Both the position numbers and the translations under genes were made by a program. 64,000 bases of DNA from Clostridium sp. (GTDB lineage Bacteria > Bacillota > Clostridia > Clostridiales > Clostridiaceae), in assembly GCF_016650035.1 (NCBI RefSeq), contig NZ_JAENWM010000003.1, positions 21,899 through 85,898 of the forward strand, read 5' to 3'. Below the pieces are notes generated by a model. The model did not search any database and was not told where the DNA came from. It saw nothing but the letters and a program-made list of their open reading frames with translations. Positions 8,855 through 18,256 of the stretch are shown piece after piece (the first letter of the stretch is position 1; each line of letters opens with the position of its first letter).

Positions 8855-10402
8855 ATGTCAAGTAAAGCAAGTAGAAAAAAACAACAAGCCATTAATATTG
8901 CACAATCAAAACAAACGAAACAACCAGACAAACCATTAGAATATTCTCTAGGAGTAGATATGAAATCTGTGGGAACTGGTAATGGAGTAGTGTCAGTATA
9001 TTCAAACGATAATTATACAGCAAGAGGCAATATTAAAGGATATGATGTTGATAGAATATTAATGAATAAGCAAGATAATATGAATCTTATTTACGATTTG
9101 ATGAATTTTTTCGTAGATGCAGATTCTATTTTCAATTCTGTCATAAAAAATGTACTGACTCCATTTAGTGTAGCTTCAGGATGGAAACTACAAGGTTCCT
9201 CTGAAAAGACTAAGGATAAATATAAATTATATTTTAAACAAATCGGATTAAATTCCTTAATGAAAAATATATTTTATGATTTATACCTCTATGGACAATG
9301 TTATTTATATGACCGAGGAGGATTTATTCAAGTATTACCTCCTAAAAGAGTAAGAGTTGCTTCAATATCAGTTTCTGGACAACCAATTTTAGAATATTGT
9401 ATATCTGAATACTCTAATCGTTATGTTGTAGCTAAAGAAGGTTTTATGGACACTATAAAAGAGCAATATAAAGGTTATCCACCTGAAATACTAGAACAAC
9501 TCCAATCCAAAGGTGGAACGTTCGTATCTGGACAAGGACAATATGTTCAATTAGATCCAGAGAATACATATACAATTCAAGTTGAGAAATCAATGTACGA
9601 AAAATATGCTATTCCATTGGGAGTAAGTTGTCTTAAAAGTTTCTCTAAGAAAACACTAATATCAGAATATGAGAATTCACTTTTGAGTATAGGAGCTAAA
9701 AGTTTTCTTCATGTAAAAGTTGGAGATAAAGATATAGTTAAAACAATAGACACAGGAGTATTGACAGATGTTGGTAATATATTCAAACAAGCAATAAACG
9801 GATTTCCACTCGCTATAACTGCTTGGAATGTGGATGCAAATTATATTTCAGTAGATACAAAAGGAATGTTTGATAAGTCTAAATACAATGAAGTTAATAA
9901 TGAAATACTTTCAGGTTGTGGAATATCCCCTATTGTTGCAACAGGTGACTCTAGTTCTAGTAACTTTGCATCAGCAAGTATTAATGTGGGAACCACCGAG
10001 AAACGTATATCTCAAAATCAGAATAGTGTAGTTGAATTTATTGAATGGTTAATGCAAAAGAGGTCATATGAATATAGAATAGCATTAAATAAATTACCAG
10101 TATTTGAATTCAATGCGGTAGATTTACAAAATGATACTAAATTTAAAGATACTGTAGTTGCAATCTATCAACAGGGACTTATTTCTCATGAAACTACTAT
10201 TGAAACTCTTGGATTTGATTATGCTCAAGAAAAAGCTAGAAGAGAAGCAGAAAATAAAAATAAAGTTGAAGAAGTGTTTAAATTACCACCAAATGCCAAT
10301 ACATCGTCATCAGCAGATAATAAAGGTGGAGCTCCAGAAAAACCAGGTGCGAATAAAGATAAATCAGCTACTGGAAAGCAACCTAAACCTTCGGATAAAT
10401 AA
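8855..10402 (+). CDS. Portal protein
   Basis: 515 residues with a strong AAAGGAGGTGA site. It forms the dodecameric DNA gateway of the head. Evidence is position between terminase and prohead protease, length, and portal-like features: a polar N-terminus, a LYLYGQCYLYDR segment, and a low-complexity Gly/Lys/Pro-rich tail after about residue 480. An alternative-frame ORF inside the 3' end is a shadow. Confidence 0.85.
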   Translation: MSSKASRKKQQAINIAQSKQTKQPDKPLEYSLGVDMKSVGTGNGVVSVYSNDNYTARGNIKGYDVDRILMNKQDNMNLIYDLMNFFVDADSIFNSVIKNVLTPFSVASGWKLQGSSEKTKDKYKLYFKQIGLNSLMKNIFYDLYLYGQCYLYDRGGFIQVLPPKRVRVASISVSGQPILEYCISEYSNRYVVAKEGFMDTIKEQYKGYPPEILEQLQSKGGTFVSGQGQYVQLDPENTYTIQVEKSMYEKYAIPLGVSCLKSFSKKTLISEYENSLLSIGAKSFLHVKVGDKDIVKTIDTGVLTDVGNIFKQAINGFPLAITAWNVDANYISVDTKGMFDKSKYNEVNNEILSGCGISPIVATGDSSSSNFASASINVGTTEKRISQNQNSVVEFIEWLMQKRSYEYRIALNKLPVFEFNAVDLQNDTKFKDTVVAIYQQGLISHETTIETLGFDYAQEKARREAENKNKVEEVFKLPPNANTSSSADNKGGAPEKPGANKDKSATGKQPKPSDK

Positions 10403-10441
10403 TTAAATAATACTTTCTATGCAAAGGAGGTGAGATACGAA

Positions 10442-11878
10442 ATGCCTGGGAAAATACAATTTGAATCTAAAGTAATATCTATAGGTTCAGAATCATCGGA
10501 CTTATATATGACACTAGATATGGTATTCCTAGATAACTTAGTAAATTTGAATGGAGTTAAATTCACAGATGAATTTCTATGTGACATTGAAACAAACAAA
10601 TCTGTTTATATAGGACTTCCTTTAGTTGGGGATATGAGTGCATTGGTCGGTGGAAAGTATGATAAACTTACCCACAAATTCAACAAAAAAACTGGAGACT
10701 TTGGGACACAAGCACTTGGTAGTTTCATTGATTTTAGAACAGAAAAAACTGATGACCTAGTTCAATTAATTGCAACAGCAAGAATATGGAAGAGGTTCCC
10801 CTCTGTATGTGCAAGTATTGAAGATTTGTTTAATGATGAAGATGGTTTAAAGTTCAGTTATGAATGTTATGCCAGTAATTATGAAGTTGATTCTGGAATT
10901 AAGATCATAGATAAAGGTGAAAATAATTCTATTTTAAGTAGTTGCATAGTTTCAAACCCTGCAAATCCAAATTCCGTTGGAACACTACTTATTGCTGAAT
11001 TACTAGAATCAGATAATCAAAGCATTAAAGGAGGTGAACAAGGAAATATGCAAAGAAGCAAGGATACTTTTACAGTTGAAAATATGTTTGAAAACTCTAA
11101 AATTAATTTAGCAGAGTTAGATATAAATCAAGTAAAAACGAAATTATTCAATCAACTTAGAGAAAAAATGGAAGATGATTATTGGATGTATGACTCTCAA
11201 GATATGGGAGTAGACTATGTTGTTCTTAAAAACTATAGTACAGCAGAACTAATAAAAGTTGAATTTAGTGTAGTAAATAATGAAATTACAATTTTAGATA
11301 CATATAATGTCGATAAGGCTTATATTAAGAAAGTAATTTCAAGCAATGAGGAGGAAGATTTAATGAAATTAGCTGAATTAGAATTAAAAGTTACTGAATT
11401 AGAAACAGAAATAGCTTCAAAAAATGCAATAATCGAAACAAGCAAAGTAGAATTAGCAAGTGTTAATGAACAGTTAGTTGCTAAAGATGTTGTAGTTGCA
11501 GAGGTAAATGAGAAATTAACTTCAGTATCAGAAACTTTAATAGCAAAAGAAACTGAAATAGCAGAATTTGCTCCAATAAAAGAAGCACATGAAACTATAA
11601 TAGCTGAGAAATCTGCATTAGAATTAGCAGAAAAGAAAACTGCTCTAAAAGAAAAATATACAAAACTTTTAGATGAAAAGGTTATGGCAGAAGTGGAAAT
11701 TGCAGAAGCAATCGAAGCATTAAATGAATCAGTATTAAAAGATGCAGTAATTGAAAAAGCATTGGCATCTGTAGTTGCCCCAATAGTAAAAATAGAAACT
11801 GCATCAAGAATTACAGATACTGTAGTTATTGGAAAAGGTTCAGATCTTTTATCAAAATATATCACTATCAACGAATAA
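10442..11878 (+). CDS. Prohead protease fused to scaffold
   Basis: 478 residues from ATG 10442; the GTG at 10430 overlaps the AAAGGAGGTGA site. The first 200 residues look like a phage prohead protease domain, including SNPANPNS near residue 176. From about residue 308 the sequence is a long Glu/Lys/Ala coiled coil typical of scaffolds. Two in-frame ATGs inside the gene carry good binding sites (listed separately), so shorter scaffold products are expected. It directly precedes the decoration-like and capsid genes. Confidence 0.78.
   Translation: MPGKIQFESKVISIGSESSDLYMTLDMVFLDNLVNLNGVKFTDEFLCDIETNKSVYIGLPLVGDMSALVGGKYDKLTHKFNKKTGDFGTQALGSFIDFRTEKTDDLVQLIATARIWKRFPSVCASIEDLFNDEDGLKFSYECYASNYEVDSGIKIIDKGENNSILSSCIVSNPANPNSVGTLLIAELLESDNQSIKGGEQGNMQRSKDTFTVENMFENSKINLAELDINQVKTKLFNQLREKMEDDYWMYDSQDMGVDYVVLKNYSTAELIKVEFSVVNNEITILDTYNVDKAYIKKVISSNEEEDLMKLAELELKVTELETEIASKNAIIETSKVELASVNEQLVAKDVVVAEVNEKLTSVSETLIAKETEIAEFAPIKEAHETIIAEKSALELAEKKTALKEKYTKLLDEKVMAEVEIAEAIEALNESVLKDAVIEKALASVVAPIVKIETASRITDTVVIGKGSDLLSKYITINE
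11031..11050 (+). promoter_or_regulatory. Internal ribosome site and start in the protease-scaffold gene
   Basis: AAAGGAGGTGA precedes an in-frame ATG at 11048 (codon 203). Spacing from the GGAGG core is about 13 bases, slightly long. Translation here would give a 276-residue protein lacking the protease domain. Confidence 0.5.
11349..11365 (+). promoter_or_regulatory. Second internal ribosome site giving a nested scaffold
   Basis: GAGGAGGAAGATTTA precedes an in-frame ATG at 11363 (codon 308), with near-ideal spacing. The product would be a 171-residue pure coiled-coil protein ending with the full-length protein, as in known nested phage scaffolds. Confidence 0.65.
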
Positions 11879-11913
11879 TTAAATAATAATAAAATCTTAG
11901 GAGGATTATAAAA

Positions 11914-12351
11914 ATGGCTGGATTTGTAAAAATAGGTAATCATGAATATTTAGGAACAGTAAAGCTTAACGACTCTGTAACTGCTGGTGTAGAAAATGGA
12001 ACATTTGTAACAGTGGACTTCGCAACATCACTTGCTGTACCATGTGCTGCTAATACAGGAGCAGTTTGGTTTGTAGAAAATGAAATAGATACAGTTGAGG
12101 AAGAATACATGAATGGTAACAATCTTGATTTCACAGTAGTAGCAGGTAAATATCTTAAACTAAAGAAATTACTTCCTGGTATGGTATTTGTAACAACTAA
12201 ATTCGCTGGTACTCCTGCTGTTGGAGATGTTTTAGACGTAAGTACAACTGGAATATTAGCTGCTACTACTTTAACTCCGCTACAAAGTTTTACAGTAATT
12301 GAGAAACCTGTATTATGGGGTAAAACTTGTTGCACTTGTATCGCTAACTAG
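11914..12351 (+). CDS. Head decoration-like protein
   Basis: 145 residues with AGGAGGATTAT before the ATG. β-rich, Gly/Thr/Val-rich sequence ending CCTCIAN. Its position immediately before the major capsid gene and its size fit a capsid decoration or stabilising protein. Not recognised by motif. Confidence 0.6.
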   Translation: MAGFVKIGNHEYLGTVKLNDSVTAGVENGTFVTVDFATSLAVPCAANTGAVWFVENEIDTVEEEYMNGNNLDFTVVAGKYLKLKKLLPGMVFVTTKFAGTPAVGDVLDVSTTGILAATTLTPLQSFTVIEKPVLWGKTCCTCIAN

Positions 12352-12409
12352 TTACAAAGAATTATTATCAACAATTAAACAATAATTAAAATTTTAGGAG
12401 GATATTATA

Positions 12410-13402
12410 ATGGCTAAAAATACTGATAAAGCAATAGAAGTTTTTAGTGCTTCTGTTAGAAGTAAAGAAGTTGACAAAGTAGAAATCGCTGAGGCTAGAG
12501 AGGTTATGCAAAAATTAGCTCAGAACCCAACACCACAAAATAGATATGAAATAGCATCAATAGTTGCTTATACTGTAGAGGATATTGTTAATCAACAAAC
12601 TCAATTCTTAGACTTATTTGCAGATGTAAAAAGAGTTTCACCAAATGAAAAAGCTAAATTTGATGTTAAATTAAAAGGAATCCAAGCATTTTTCTGTGCT
12701 AAAGGTTCAACAGTAGAAAGAAGCAGAATCTATCGTAAGTCTGTTACTCTTGATACTGAAGCAATTGGAGCTAGGCCATCAGTTTCTTTCATGGATCTTG
12801 CACAAGGGAAGGTACAATTTGATGAAATCGTTGGAGATGCTTCATATGAAATGACTAATAAAATAGTAGGAAAAGTTCAATCTGTTCTTGCTACAGGTTT
12901 AGGTGCTATGTCAACTCCTAATTATGGTTCAGGTGCAGGAGTTATAAAAGCTACTTTAGATGCTCAAATATTAGCATTTAGAAGATTAGGAATGTCAGTA
13001 TCTCTTGTTGGAGATTATGCTGTAATAGCTAAATTAGCTGCATTAACTGGATTTACAGCAGTAACAGGTACTTTACAATTTGATCCATCAATCATAAATG
13101 AACAAAATCAGAATGGATTTATAGGAACATATAATGGCTGTTCTGTTATACAACTTGTTAACCCATTTGAAAATGGTTCATTCTCAAGCACAATCTTAAT
13201 GCCTTCAATGCTTTATATCGTTCCATCAGGTGCTGCTTCTATGAGACCTTTAAAAGTTGCAATAGAATCTGATATTCCACCAATGGATGCTATTAATATT
13301 GACGATAGATCATATGAAATGAGATTAGATAAACATTTCGGAAGTGGTCTTGTATTCGGAGATAGAGCATATATGGGAGCATATAAAGATACAAGTTTAT
13401 AA
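12410..13402 (+). CDS. Major capsid protein
   Basis: 330 residues with strong AGGAGG. Position after protease, scaffold and decoration genes, length, and relatively high use of GCT/GGT-type codons indicate the main shell protein, probably of the HK97 fold. Segments such as SFMDLAQG and GDRAYMGAYKD fit a capsid, but the fold is inferred. A terminator follows at once. Confidence 0.82.
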   Translation: MAKNTDKAIEVFSASVRSKEVDKVEIAEAREVMQKLAQNPTPQNRYEIASIVAYTVEDIVNQQTQFLDLFADVKRVSPNEKAKFDVKLKGIQAFFCAKGSTVERSRIYRKSVTLDTEAIGARPSVSFMDLAQGKVQFDEIVGDASYEMTNKIVGKVQSVLATGLGAMSTPNYGSGAGVIKATLDAQILAFRRLGMSVSLVGDYAVIAKLAALTGFTAVTGTLQFDPSIINEQNQNGFIGTYNGCSVIQLVNPFENGSFSSTILMPSMLYIVPSGAASMRPLKVAIESDIPPMDAINIDDRSYEMRLDKHFGSGLVFGDRAYMGAYKDTSL

Positions 13403-13409
13403 TCAACTA

Positions 13410-13438
13410 GAGAGGGTAATTCCTCTCTTTATTTTTGA
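13410..13438 (+). terminator. Terminator after the capsid gene
   Basis: AGAGAGG-GTAATT-CCTCTCT followed by TTATTTTT. It may set capsid expression above downstream connector genes. Confidence 0.8.
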
Positions 13439-13457
13439 ATAAGGGAGATAAGGATAT

Positions 13458-13928
13458 ATGGATAAAAAATATAAAGTATTTAATAGAAATAAATATGATG
13501 TAGGTATTGCATTTATGGATCAAGTTAGAACAATGAATGTTAAATCTGGTTCTTTTGTTTTACTCGCAGAGGATGAAATAGCATTTTTGCATTCAATTTC
13601 AACTACATTTTCAGATAAGGAATTATCAGTAGATGACTTAGATATAAGACAGAATATATTAGGATTTACTGCCAATGAAAAAGTATCTCTGTCATCATCA
13701 GAAATTGTAGTAATATTAAAAAGTGCTTTACCAAAAATGAAGAAAGAATTAGAACTCATAACTGAGGAGAATTTCAAGTATTTAATATTTGAGGAAGCTA
13801 AAAAAATGTATGATGATTTAACTGGGGGAAAGATTGACTTCCTTGCAGAATACTGTAATAAAGATCCAGAAGATTTAAAGCCTGCAAAAGTTGAAGTAGA
13901 AGATAAAAAAACAGGAAAAGGTAAATAA
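13458..13928 (+). CDS. Hypothetical head protein
   Basis: 156 residues, mixed charge with a Lys-rich C-terminus. It lies between capsid and connector genes. Its position suggests a head-tail joining or assembly role, with no motif to support a specific one. Confidence 0.55.
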   Translation: MDKKYKVFNRNKYDVGIAFMDQVRTMNVKSGSFVLLAEDEIAFLHSISTTFSDKELSVDDLDIRQNILGFTANEKVSLSSSEIVVILKSALPKMKKELELITEENFKYLIFEEAKKMYDDLTGGKIDFLAEYCNKDPEDLKPAKVEVEDKKTGKGK

Positions 13929-13942
13929 GGGAGTGATAAATT

Positions 13943-14965
13943 GTGAGCAGAACTCTAACTTATGAATTTGTAAAGAACTATATTGAAGTAGAAAGTAAAA
14001 GTAATTGCAAATTAATAAGTACAGAATATGTTAATAATCACACTTTCTTAGATATTCAATGTTCTTGTGGAAATACTTTTCATGTAGGTTATGATGCTTT
14101 TAGAAATTGTAATGTAAGGACTTGTAACGAATGCTCTAATAAAATTAGAAAAACATTAAAACCTAGAAAAAGTTACAACGATATAAAAGAATATATAGAA
14201 ATAACTAGTAACAGTGGTTGTATTCTTTTAACAATTAAAGAAGATTACAAAAATAAAAAACAAAAGATAGAATTACAATGTGCTTGTGGGGATAAATTCG
14301 ATGTTTCCTTTGAAAACTTTGAGAGAAGAAATAAAAGGAAATGTAATAAATGCTCCTTTTCAGAAAGAGCTAATAAAGCGTATTTATCTTATGCAACTGT
14401 TAAAGAAGATATTGAGGGTAAAAATGGAAATGGATGCACATTAATTAGTACAGAATATATCGATGCACACACAAATTTAAATATTAAATGTGCATGTGGA
14501 AATATGTATTCTTGTACTATAAATGATTTCATATCTGACAAACATCAAAAACAATGTGGAGAATGTAGTAAAAAACAATCAAAAGGTGAAGTTAAAATAA
14601 AAAGATATTTAGCTAATAATCATATTTTATTTAAAGAACAATTTATGTTTTCTGATTGCAAAGATATTCTTCCATTGAGATTTGACTTTGCTATTTTAAA
14701 TGACAATTCAACAATAATTAAATTAATTGAGTTTGATGGGCAACAACATTTCAAACCAGTTAGATTTGGAGGAGTGTCAACTGAAAAGGCTTTAATCAGT
14801 TTTAACAGAGCAAAGAGTAATGATGATACGAAAGATAATTATTGTTCAATTAATGACATACCATTATTAAGAATTCCTTATTGGGATTTTAAAAATATAA
14901 AGTCAATCTTAGACAATGAATTCCAAATAGATAGAAAGGAAGTGGGCAGATATGTTGTCGCTTGA
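13943..14965 (+). CDS. Vsr-like (EDxHD-type) homing nuclease with zinc repeats
   Basis: 340 residues from a GTG start after AAGGGAGTG. Three repeated zinc units (CxCG...CxxC) occupy roughly residues 35-70, 110-145 and 175-205. The C-terminal 110 residues carry the Vsr-like nuclease signature: IEFDGQQHF, then KSNDDTKDNYC and LLRIPYWDF. This matches the EDxHD group of phage homing nucleases. It overlaps the next connector gene by 14 bases and interrupts the head gene order, as expected of an inserted free-standing nuclease. Confidence 0.82.
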   Translation: MSRTLTYEFVKNYIEVESKSNCKLISTEYVNNHTFLDIQCSCGNTFHVGYDAFRNCNVRTCNECSNKIRKTLKPRKSYNDIKEYIEITSNSGCILLTIKEDYKNKKQKIELQCACGDKFDVSFENFERRNKRKCNKCSFSERANKAYLSYATVKEDIEGKNGNGCTLISTEYIDAHTNLNIKCACGNMYSCTINDFISDKHQKQCGECSKKQSKGEVKIKRYLANNHILFKEQFMFSDCKDILPLRFDFAILNDNSTIIKLIEFDGQQHFKPVRFGGVSTEKALISFNRAKSNDDTKDNYCSINDIPLLRIPYWDFKNIKSILDNEFQIDRKEVGRYVVA

Positions 14966-15362
14966 TGTTATCAAAACAGATTTAACAAATAAAGTTAAGT
15001 TTCAGCAAGTTCCTATACCTATGACTAGCTCTGATTATTTGGGATTTGTAGTACAGGGACTTAAAAGACTTTATGTGGATGAGGGTATTGAATCTAGTTA
15101 TAGTTTAGATTTTAATGCTACTACCAATATTATCAGCAGAAACTTAACTTTGACAGAGATTGAATATATAACAGTTTCATCTGAAATTGCCTTTAGAAAT
15201 CAAATAAAAGATGATTTAAGCAGTATTGTATCATTCAGCACAAATGCTCTGAGCGTTAGTAATGGTGATAAACCCTTCAAGAATTTAAATGATATTATCA
15301 CAGTTTTAGAATCTCGTCTATCAAAATTAGCGTTTAAATTTACTCACAAGAGTTCATTATGA
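14952..15362 (+). CDS. Head-tail connector-like protein
   Basis: 136 residues, mostly helical. Overlaps the nuclease upstream and the next gene downstream (ATGA). Position after the capsid and size fit head completion protein 1 (gp6-like) of siphoviruses. Function from context. Confidence 0.6.
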   Translation: MLSLDVIKTDLTNKVKFQQVPIPMTSSDYLGFVVQGLKRLYVDEGIESSYSLDFNATTNIISRNLTLTEIEYITVSSEIAFRNQIKDDLSSIVSFSTNALSVSNGDKPFKNLNDIITVLESRLSKLAFKFTHKSSL

Positions 15363-15601
15363 TAGTTAAAATTAATATTCGTGATAAGGACTTGGAATTA
15401 GTTGACACAAAAGAATATGATTTCAGAGATTTCTGTGATTTATTATCTCGTAGAGTTACAAGTTGTTTATATTTAATTGAGGATTGTTTGGATACTGAAT
15501 CCCCTGTTGAGTTTAAAGATATTAGAAGTAATATTCTTGATGTTGCAGGAGAAATTCGTAGATTACCAATTGATATTCAATTTCCAAAGGATGTGATTTA
15601 A
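15359..15601 (+). CDS. Small connector-region protein
   Basis: 80 residues, started by an ATGA overlap with the previous gene and ending at the ATG of the next. Tight coupling on both sides indicates a real gene of the head-tail module. No motif recognised. Confidence 0.6.
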   Translation: MIVKINIRDKDLELVDTKEYDFRDFCDLLSRRVTSCLYLIEDCLDTESPVEFKDIRSNILDVAGEIRRLPIDIQFPKDVI

Positions 15602-16233
15602 TGAGATTTTATATTCCACCAAATTTACAATCTGATTTCAGTTCGAGTATTCGTGATTTAGGAATTGACTGTATTCTCAATTTCAGTTTAACAAATAAAG
15701 TTAGAATTAGAATGGATAAAGTTAATTACAAGACAAAAAATGGAGTAGTTTCCGGTGATGAAGTAATATTTGCAGAATTATCATCTAATCTAAAAATAGG
15801 AGATTATATCCAATTTAAGGAGGAAATACTTCTGATAAATCAAGTTAAAACTAATCAATTTCCTCAGTGTTATGAAATTTCTGCTAGTGCTTGTAACACA
15901 AAATTTGATATTACAAGATATTATGCAGAGGAATATAATTCTAGTGGAGTTATTACTAAAGCAGCAGGTAATTATCCTGTGGTAAGTAGTTTGTACTGTA
16001 TTACAACTATGGGGAGTTTTGAGTTTGATACTTCTACTGGAAGTGTTGGAATTATTCCGAGTGATGTAATTTCGTGTAGTTGTCAAGTTAATACTTTAAC
16101 TAAAACTATTATTGAAGGAGATAAATTTCTTTGGTTTAATGATAGTTATATGGTTACGAGTTTGGATTATAGTTCTGTTGATTTGGATGGACTTGATGGA
16201 ATATTGACTATTCATGCGAAGAAAGTGATATAG
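15601..16233 (+). CDS. Head-tail joining protein
   Basis: 210 residues, β-rich, coupled to the previous gene by TAATG. Order and length suggest a head closure (stopper) protein. No diagnostic motif seen. Confidence 0.55.
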   Translation: MRFYIPPNLQSDFSSSIRDLGIDCILNFSLTNKVRIRMDKVNYKTKNGVVSGDEVIFAELSSNLKIGDYIQFKEEILLINQVKTNQFPQCYEISASACNTKFDITRYYAEEYNSSGVITKAAGNYPVVSSLYCITTMGSFEFDTSTGSVGIIPSDVISCSCQVNTLTKTIIEGDKFLWFNDSYMVTSLDYSSVDLDGLDGILTIHAKKVI

Positions 16234-16267
16234 GAATTATAAAAATATTGTTTGAAAGGAGAAATTA

Positions 16268-17116
16268 ATGGATTGTAAAGGTGGTATTTATAAAATATTA
16301 AATCTAGTCAATGGTAAGATGTATGTAGGAAGTTCTATTAATCTAAAAAAAAGAAAAGAAAAACATTTTAGTCAGCTTAAGAATAACCGTCATTCTAATC
16401 GCCATCTTCAAAGTGCTTATAACAAAGATGGAAAAGAAAATTTTAAATGGATTATTTTAGAAGATGTGATTGACAATTCAACAATACTATCCAGAGAGCA
16501 ATATTGGATTGATTTTTATGGTAGTTCTAATTGTGAGGTGGGTTATAATTTAGCACCTATAGCCGGAAATTGCTTAGGAGTTAAATATTCAGATGAAATA
16601 AAGCAGAGAATGAGCATAAATCATAAGGCATTAAATTTAGTTGGTGAAAAAAGTTCAAAATTTGGAACTCATCCCTCAAAGGAAACACTAAAATTAATGA
16701 GTGAATCTAATAGTGGAGAAAAATCTTACAAAGCTTTATTAACAAATGATCAAGTAAAAGAAATCAAAAGAATGATAATGGCTGGATTTGATAATATTGA
16801 AATAGGAAAAAAATATGGAGTTAGTAAAGAATTTGTAAGTGCAATAAAAAACGGAGCCAGTTGGAAAAATGTTAATGTAGAAGGAATCAGCAGAGATGAT
16901 TTAAGAAACAAAAATAATAGAAATCAAGTTGGAGAAAATAATCATAATTCAAAACTTACGAAAGAAGATGTTATACAAATAAAAATCATGTTAAAAGAAG
17001 GATTAATCTATAAAGAAATAGCATCTGTATTTAATGTTAGTACAGGTATAGTCGGCTTGATAAAACGTGAAGGAATCTATAAAGATATCCTTATTCCTGA
17101 CATCAGTGTGGCTTAA
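16268..17116 (+). CDS. GIY-YIG homing endonuclease
   Basis: 282 residues with GAAAGGAG. N-terminal GIY-YIG domain: GGIYKI at about 5-10 and YVGSS at about 19-23, then Arg/Lys-rich helix, NGKENFKW and the catalytic Glu region REQYWIDFY. After residue about 110 come NUMOD3-like DNA-binding repeats and two helix-turn-helix segments (KKYGVSKEFVSAIKNG and the end). It ends two bases before the next gene's ATG and separates two connector genes, a typical landing site. Confidence 0.9.
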   Translation: MDCKGGIYKILNLVNGKMYVGSSINLKKRKEKHFSQLKNNRHSNRHLQSAYNKDGKENFKWIILEDVIDNSTILSREQYWIDFYGSSNCEVGYNLAPIAGNCLGVKYSDEIKQRMSINHKALNLVGEKSSKFGTHPSKETLKLMSESNSGEKSYKALLTNDQVKEIKRMIMAGFDNIEIGKKYGVSKEFVSAIKNGASWKNVNVEGISRDDLRNKNNRNQVGENNHNSKLTKEDVIQIKIMLKEGLIYKEIASVFNVSTGIVGLIKREGIYKDILIPDISVA

Positions 17117-17117
17117 T

Positions 17118-17717
17118 ATGCATTTACAATTTGATGAAAAGAAATTAATTAATGACATAATTAAAAACTTAAATCATGAACTGGATATTGTAGCAAAAGT
17201 CCTAATTGAATTTATGATTGGTGAGCTTTCACAAACTCACATAAACCCCAACAATCCTGAAATGAACGAATGGAGATTAAACATCATAGAAGCATTAAAA
17301 TTTAGGGCTGTAGCAGTCTCAGGACAGCTTGTTCGTGAAATTGGTATATTAGAACAAGGAAATGAAGGGTTAATGGCACAAGCTCTCTCGTTGGAATTCG
17401 GTACAGGCTCCAAAATTAATAGTACTGCCAATCCTTGGTATGGTGAATTTATATCTAGTGAATATTATCATGACAGTCGTGAAGGTACAAAAATGTGGAC
17501 ATTACCAGGAGAAGACGTTTTCGATCCTCTCAGTGGAACGTGGGCTGAATCTAAAGCCACCAATAGAACTAGTATGGATTTTATGGCACAAGATCCAAGT
17601 TTATATTGGACGAATGTATTTGGGAATAGTGCTATTATGGCACAGACATATTTTGACAAAGGTATAGATAATGCTATAAATAGAATTGATTTTAGTAATT
17701 ATTTAATAGTAAAGTAG
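17118..17717 (+). CDS. Tail completion/HK97 gp10-like protein
   Basis: 199 residues from ATG 17118. A longer reading from GTG 17067 would overlap the GIY-YIG gene; no good binding site precedes the ATG, probably because the nuclease insertion replaced it. The middle contains LEFGTGSKIN, typical of gp10-like neck proteins with a conserved 'EFGT' stretch. It lies just before another neck gene and the tail tube. Confidence 0.65.
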   Translation: MHLQFDEKKLINDIIKNLNHELDIVAKVLIEFMIGELSQTHINPNNPEMNEWRLNIIEALKFRAVAVSGQLVREIGILEQGNEGLMAQALSLEFGTGSKINSTANPWYGEFISSEYYHDSREGTKMWTLPGEDVFDPLSGTWAESKATNRTSMDFMAQDPSLYWTNVFGNSAIMAQTYFDKGIDNAINRIDFSNYLIVK

Positions 17718-17729
17718 GTAGGTGATTAT

Positions 17730-18182
17730 ATGGCTGGAATTGCATCGGATTATGGTGCTTTTATGGAACTGTTAATGAATGATAATGATTTAAAAACTCT
17801 AATGCTAGTACCTCAAAATGTATTTACTAATTTTGCAGAACTTAGAATTAAGTATTTTGTTGAAGCTTTTATATCAGACGTAGAAGTAGTACCGGATACG
17901 TGCAGGTTATTAATTAAAAATGCACCTATGAATTCTACAAATAATATGATGGTTAAAGAAAATAACATAATCATTGAAGTTTTTGTTCCAAATGAGAAAG
18001 ATAGATTAGGAAATTTTGAAAGAAGAACTAATCAAATATTAGATAAATTAATTAAAATGTTCCATAGACAATTAGTAAACGATAGAAAATTTAATTTAGA
18101 AGCAAGTAATGAATTAACATCTTCTGTTATAGGATATAAAAGATCATATGTAATGTTCAGTTACAAAAGAGTATTCAGTTAA
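17730..18182 (+). CDS. Tail terminator-like neck protein
   Basis: 150 residues, preceded by AGGTAGGTGA. Position immediately before the tail tube gene and length fit a tail completion or terminator protein. A small hairpin (AGACT/AGTCT plus T run) follows at about 18190-18215. Confidence 0.6.
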   Translation: MAGIASDYGAFMELLMNDNDLKTLMLVPQNVFTNFAELRIKYFVEAFISDVEVVPDTCRLLIKNAPMNSTNNMMVKENNIIIEVFVPNEKDRLGNFERRTNQILDKLIKMFHRQLVNDRKFNLEASNELTSSVIGYKRSYVMFSYKRVFS

Positions 18183-18256
18183 AAAATAGAGACTAGTGAT
18201 AGTCTTTTTATTTTATATAAAAATAGAAATAATATAATATTAGGAGGAATTTAATA

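Noticed and set aside
11320-11943. 207-codon antisense ORF opposite the scaffold
   Set aside because: It is a shadow of a biased coiled-coil gene; no start signals, and its product is Ser/Ala/Phe-rich without family.
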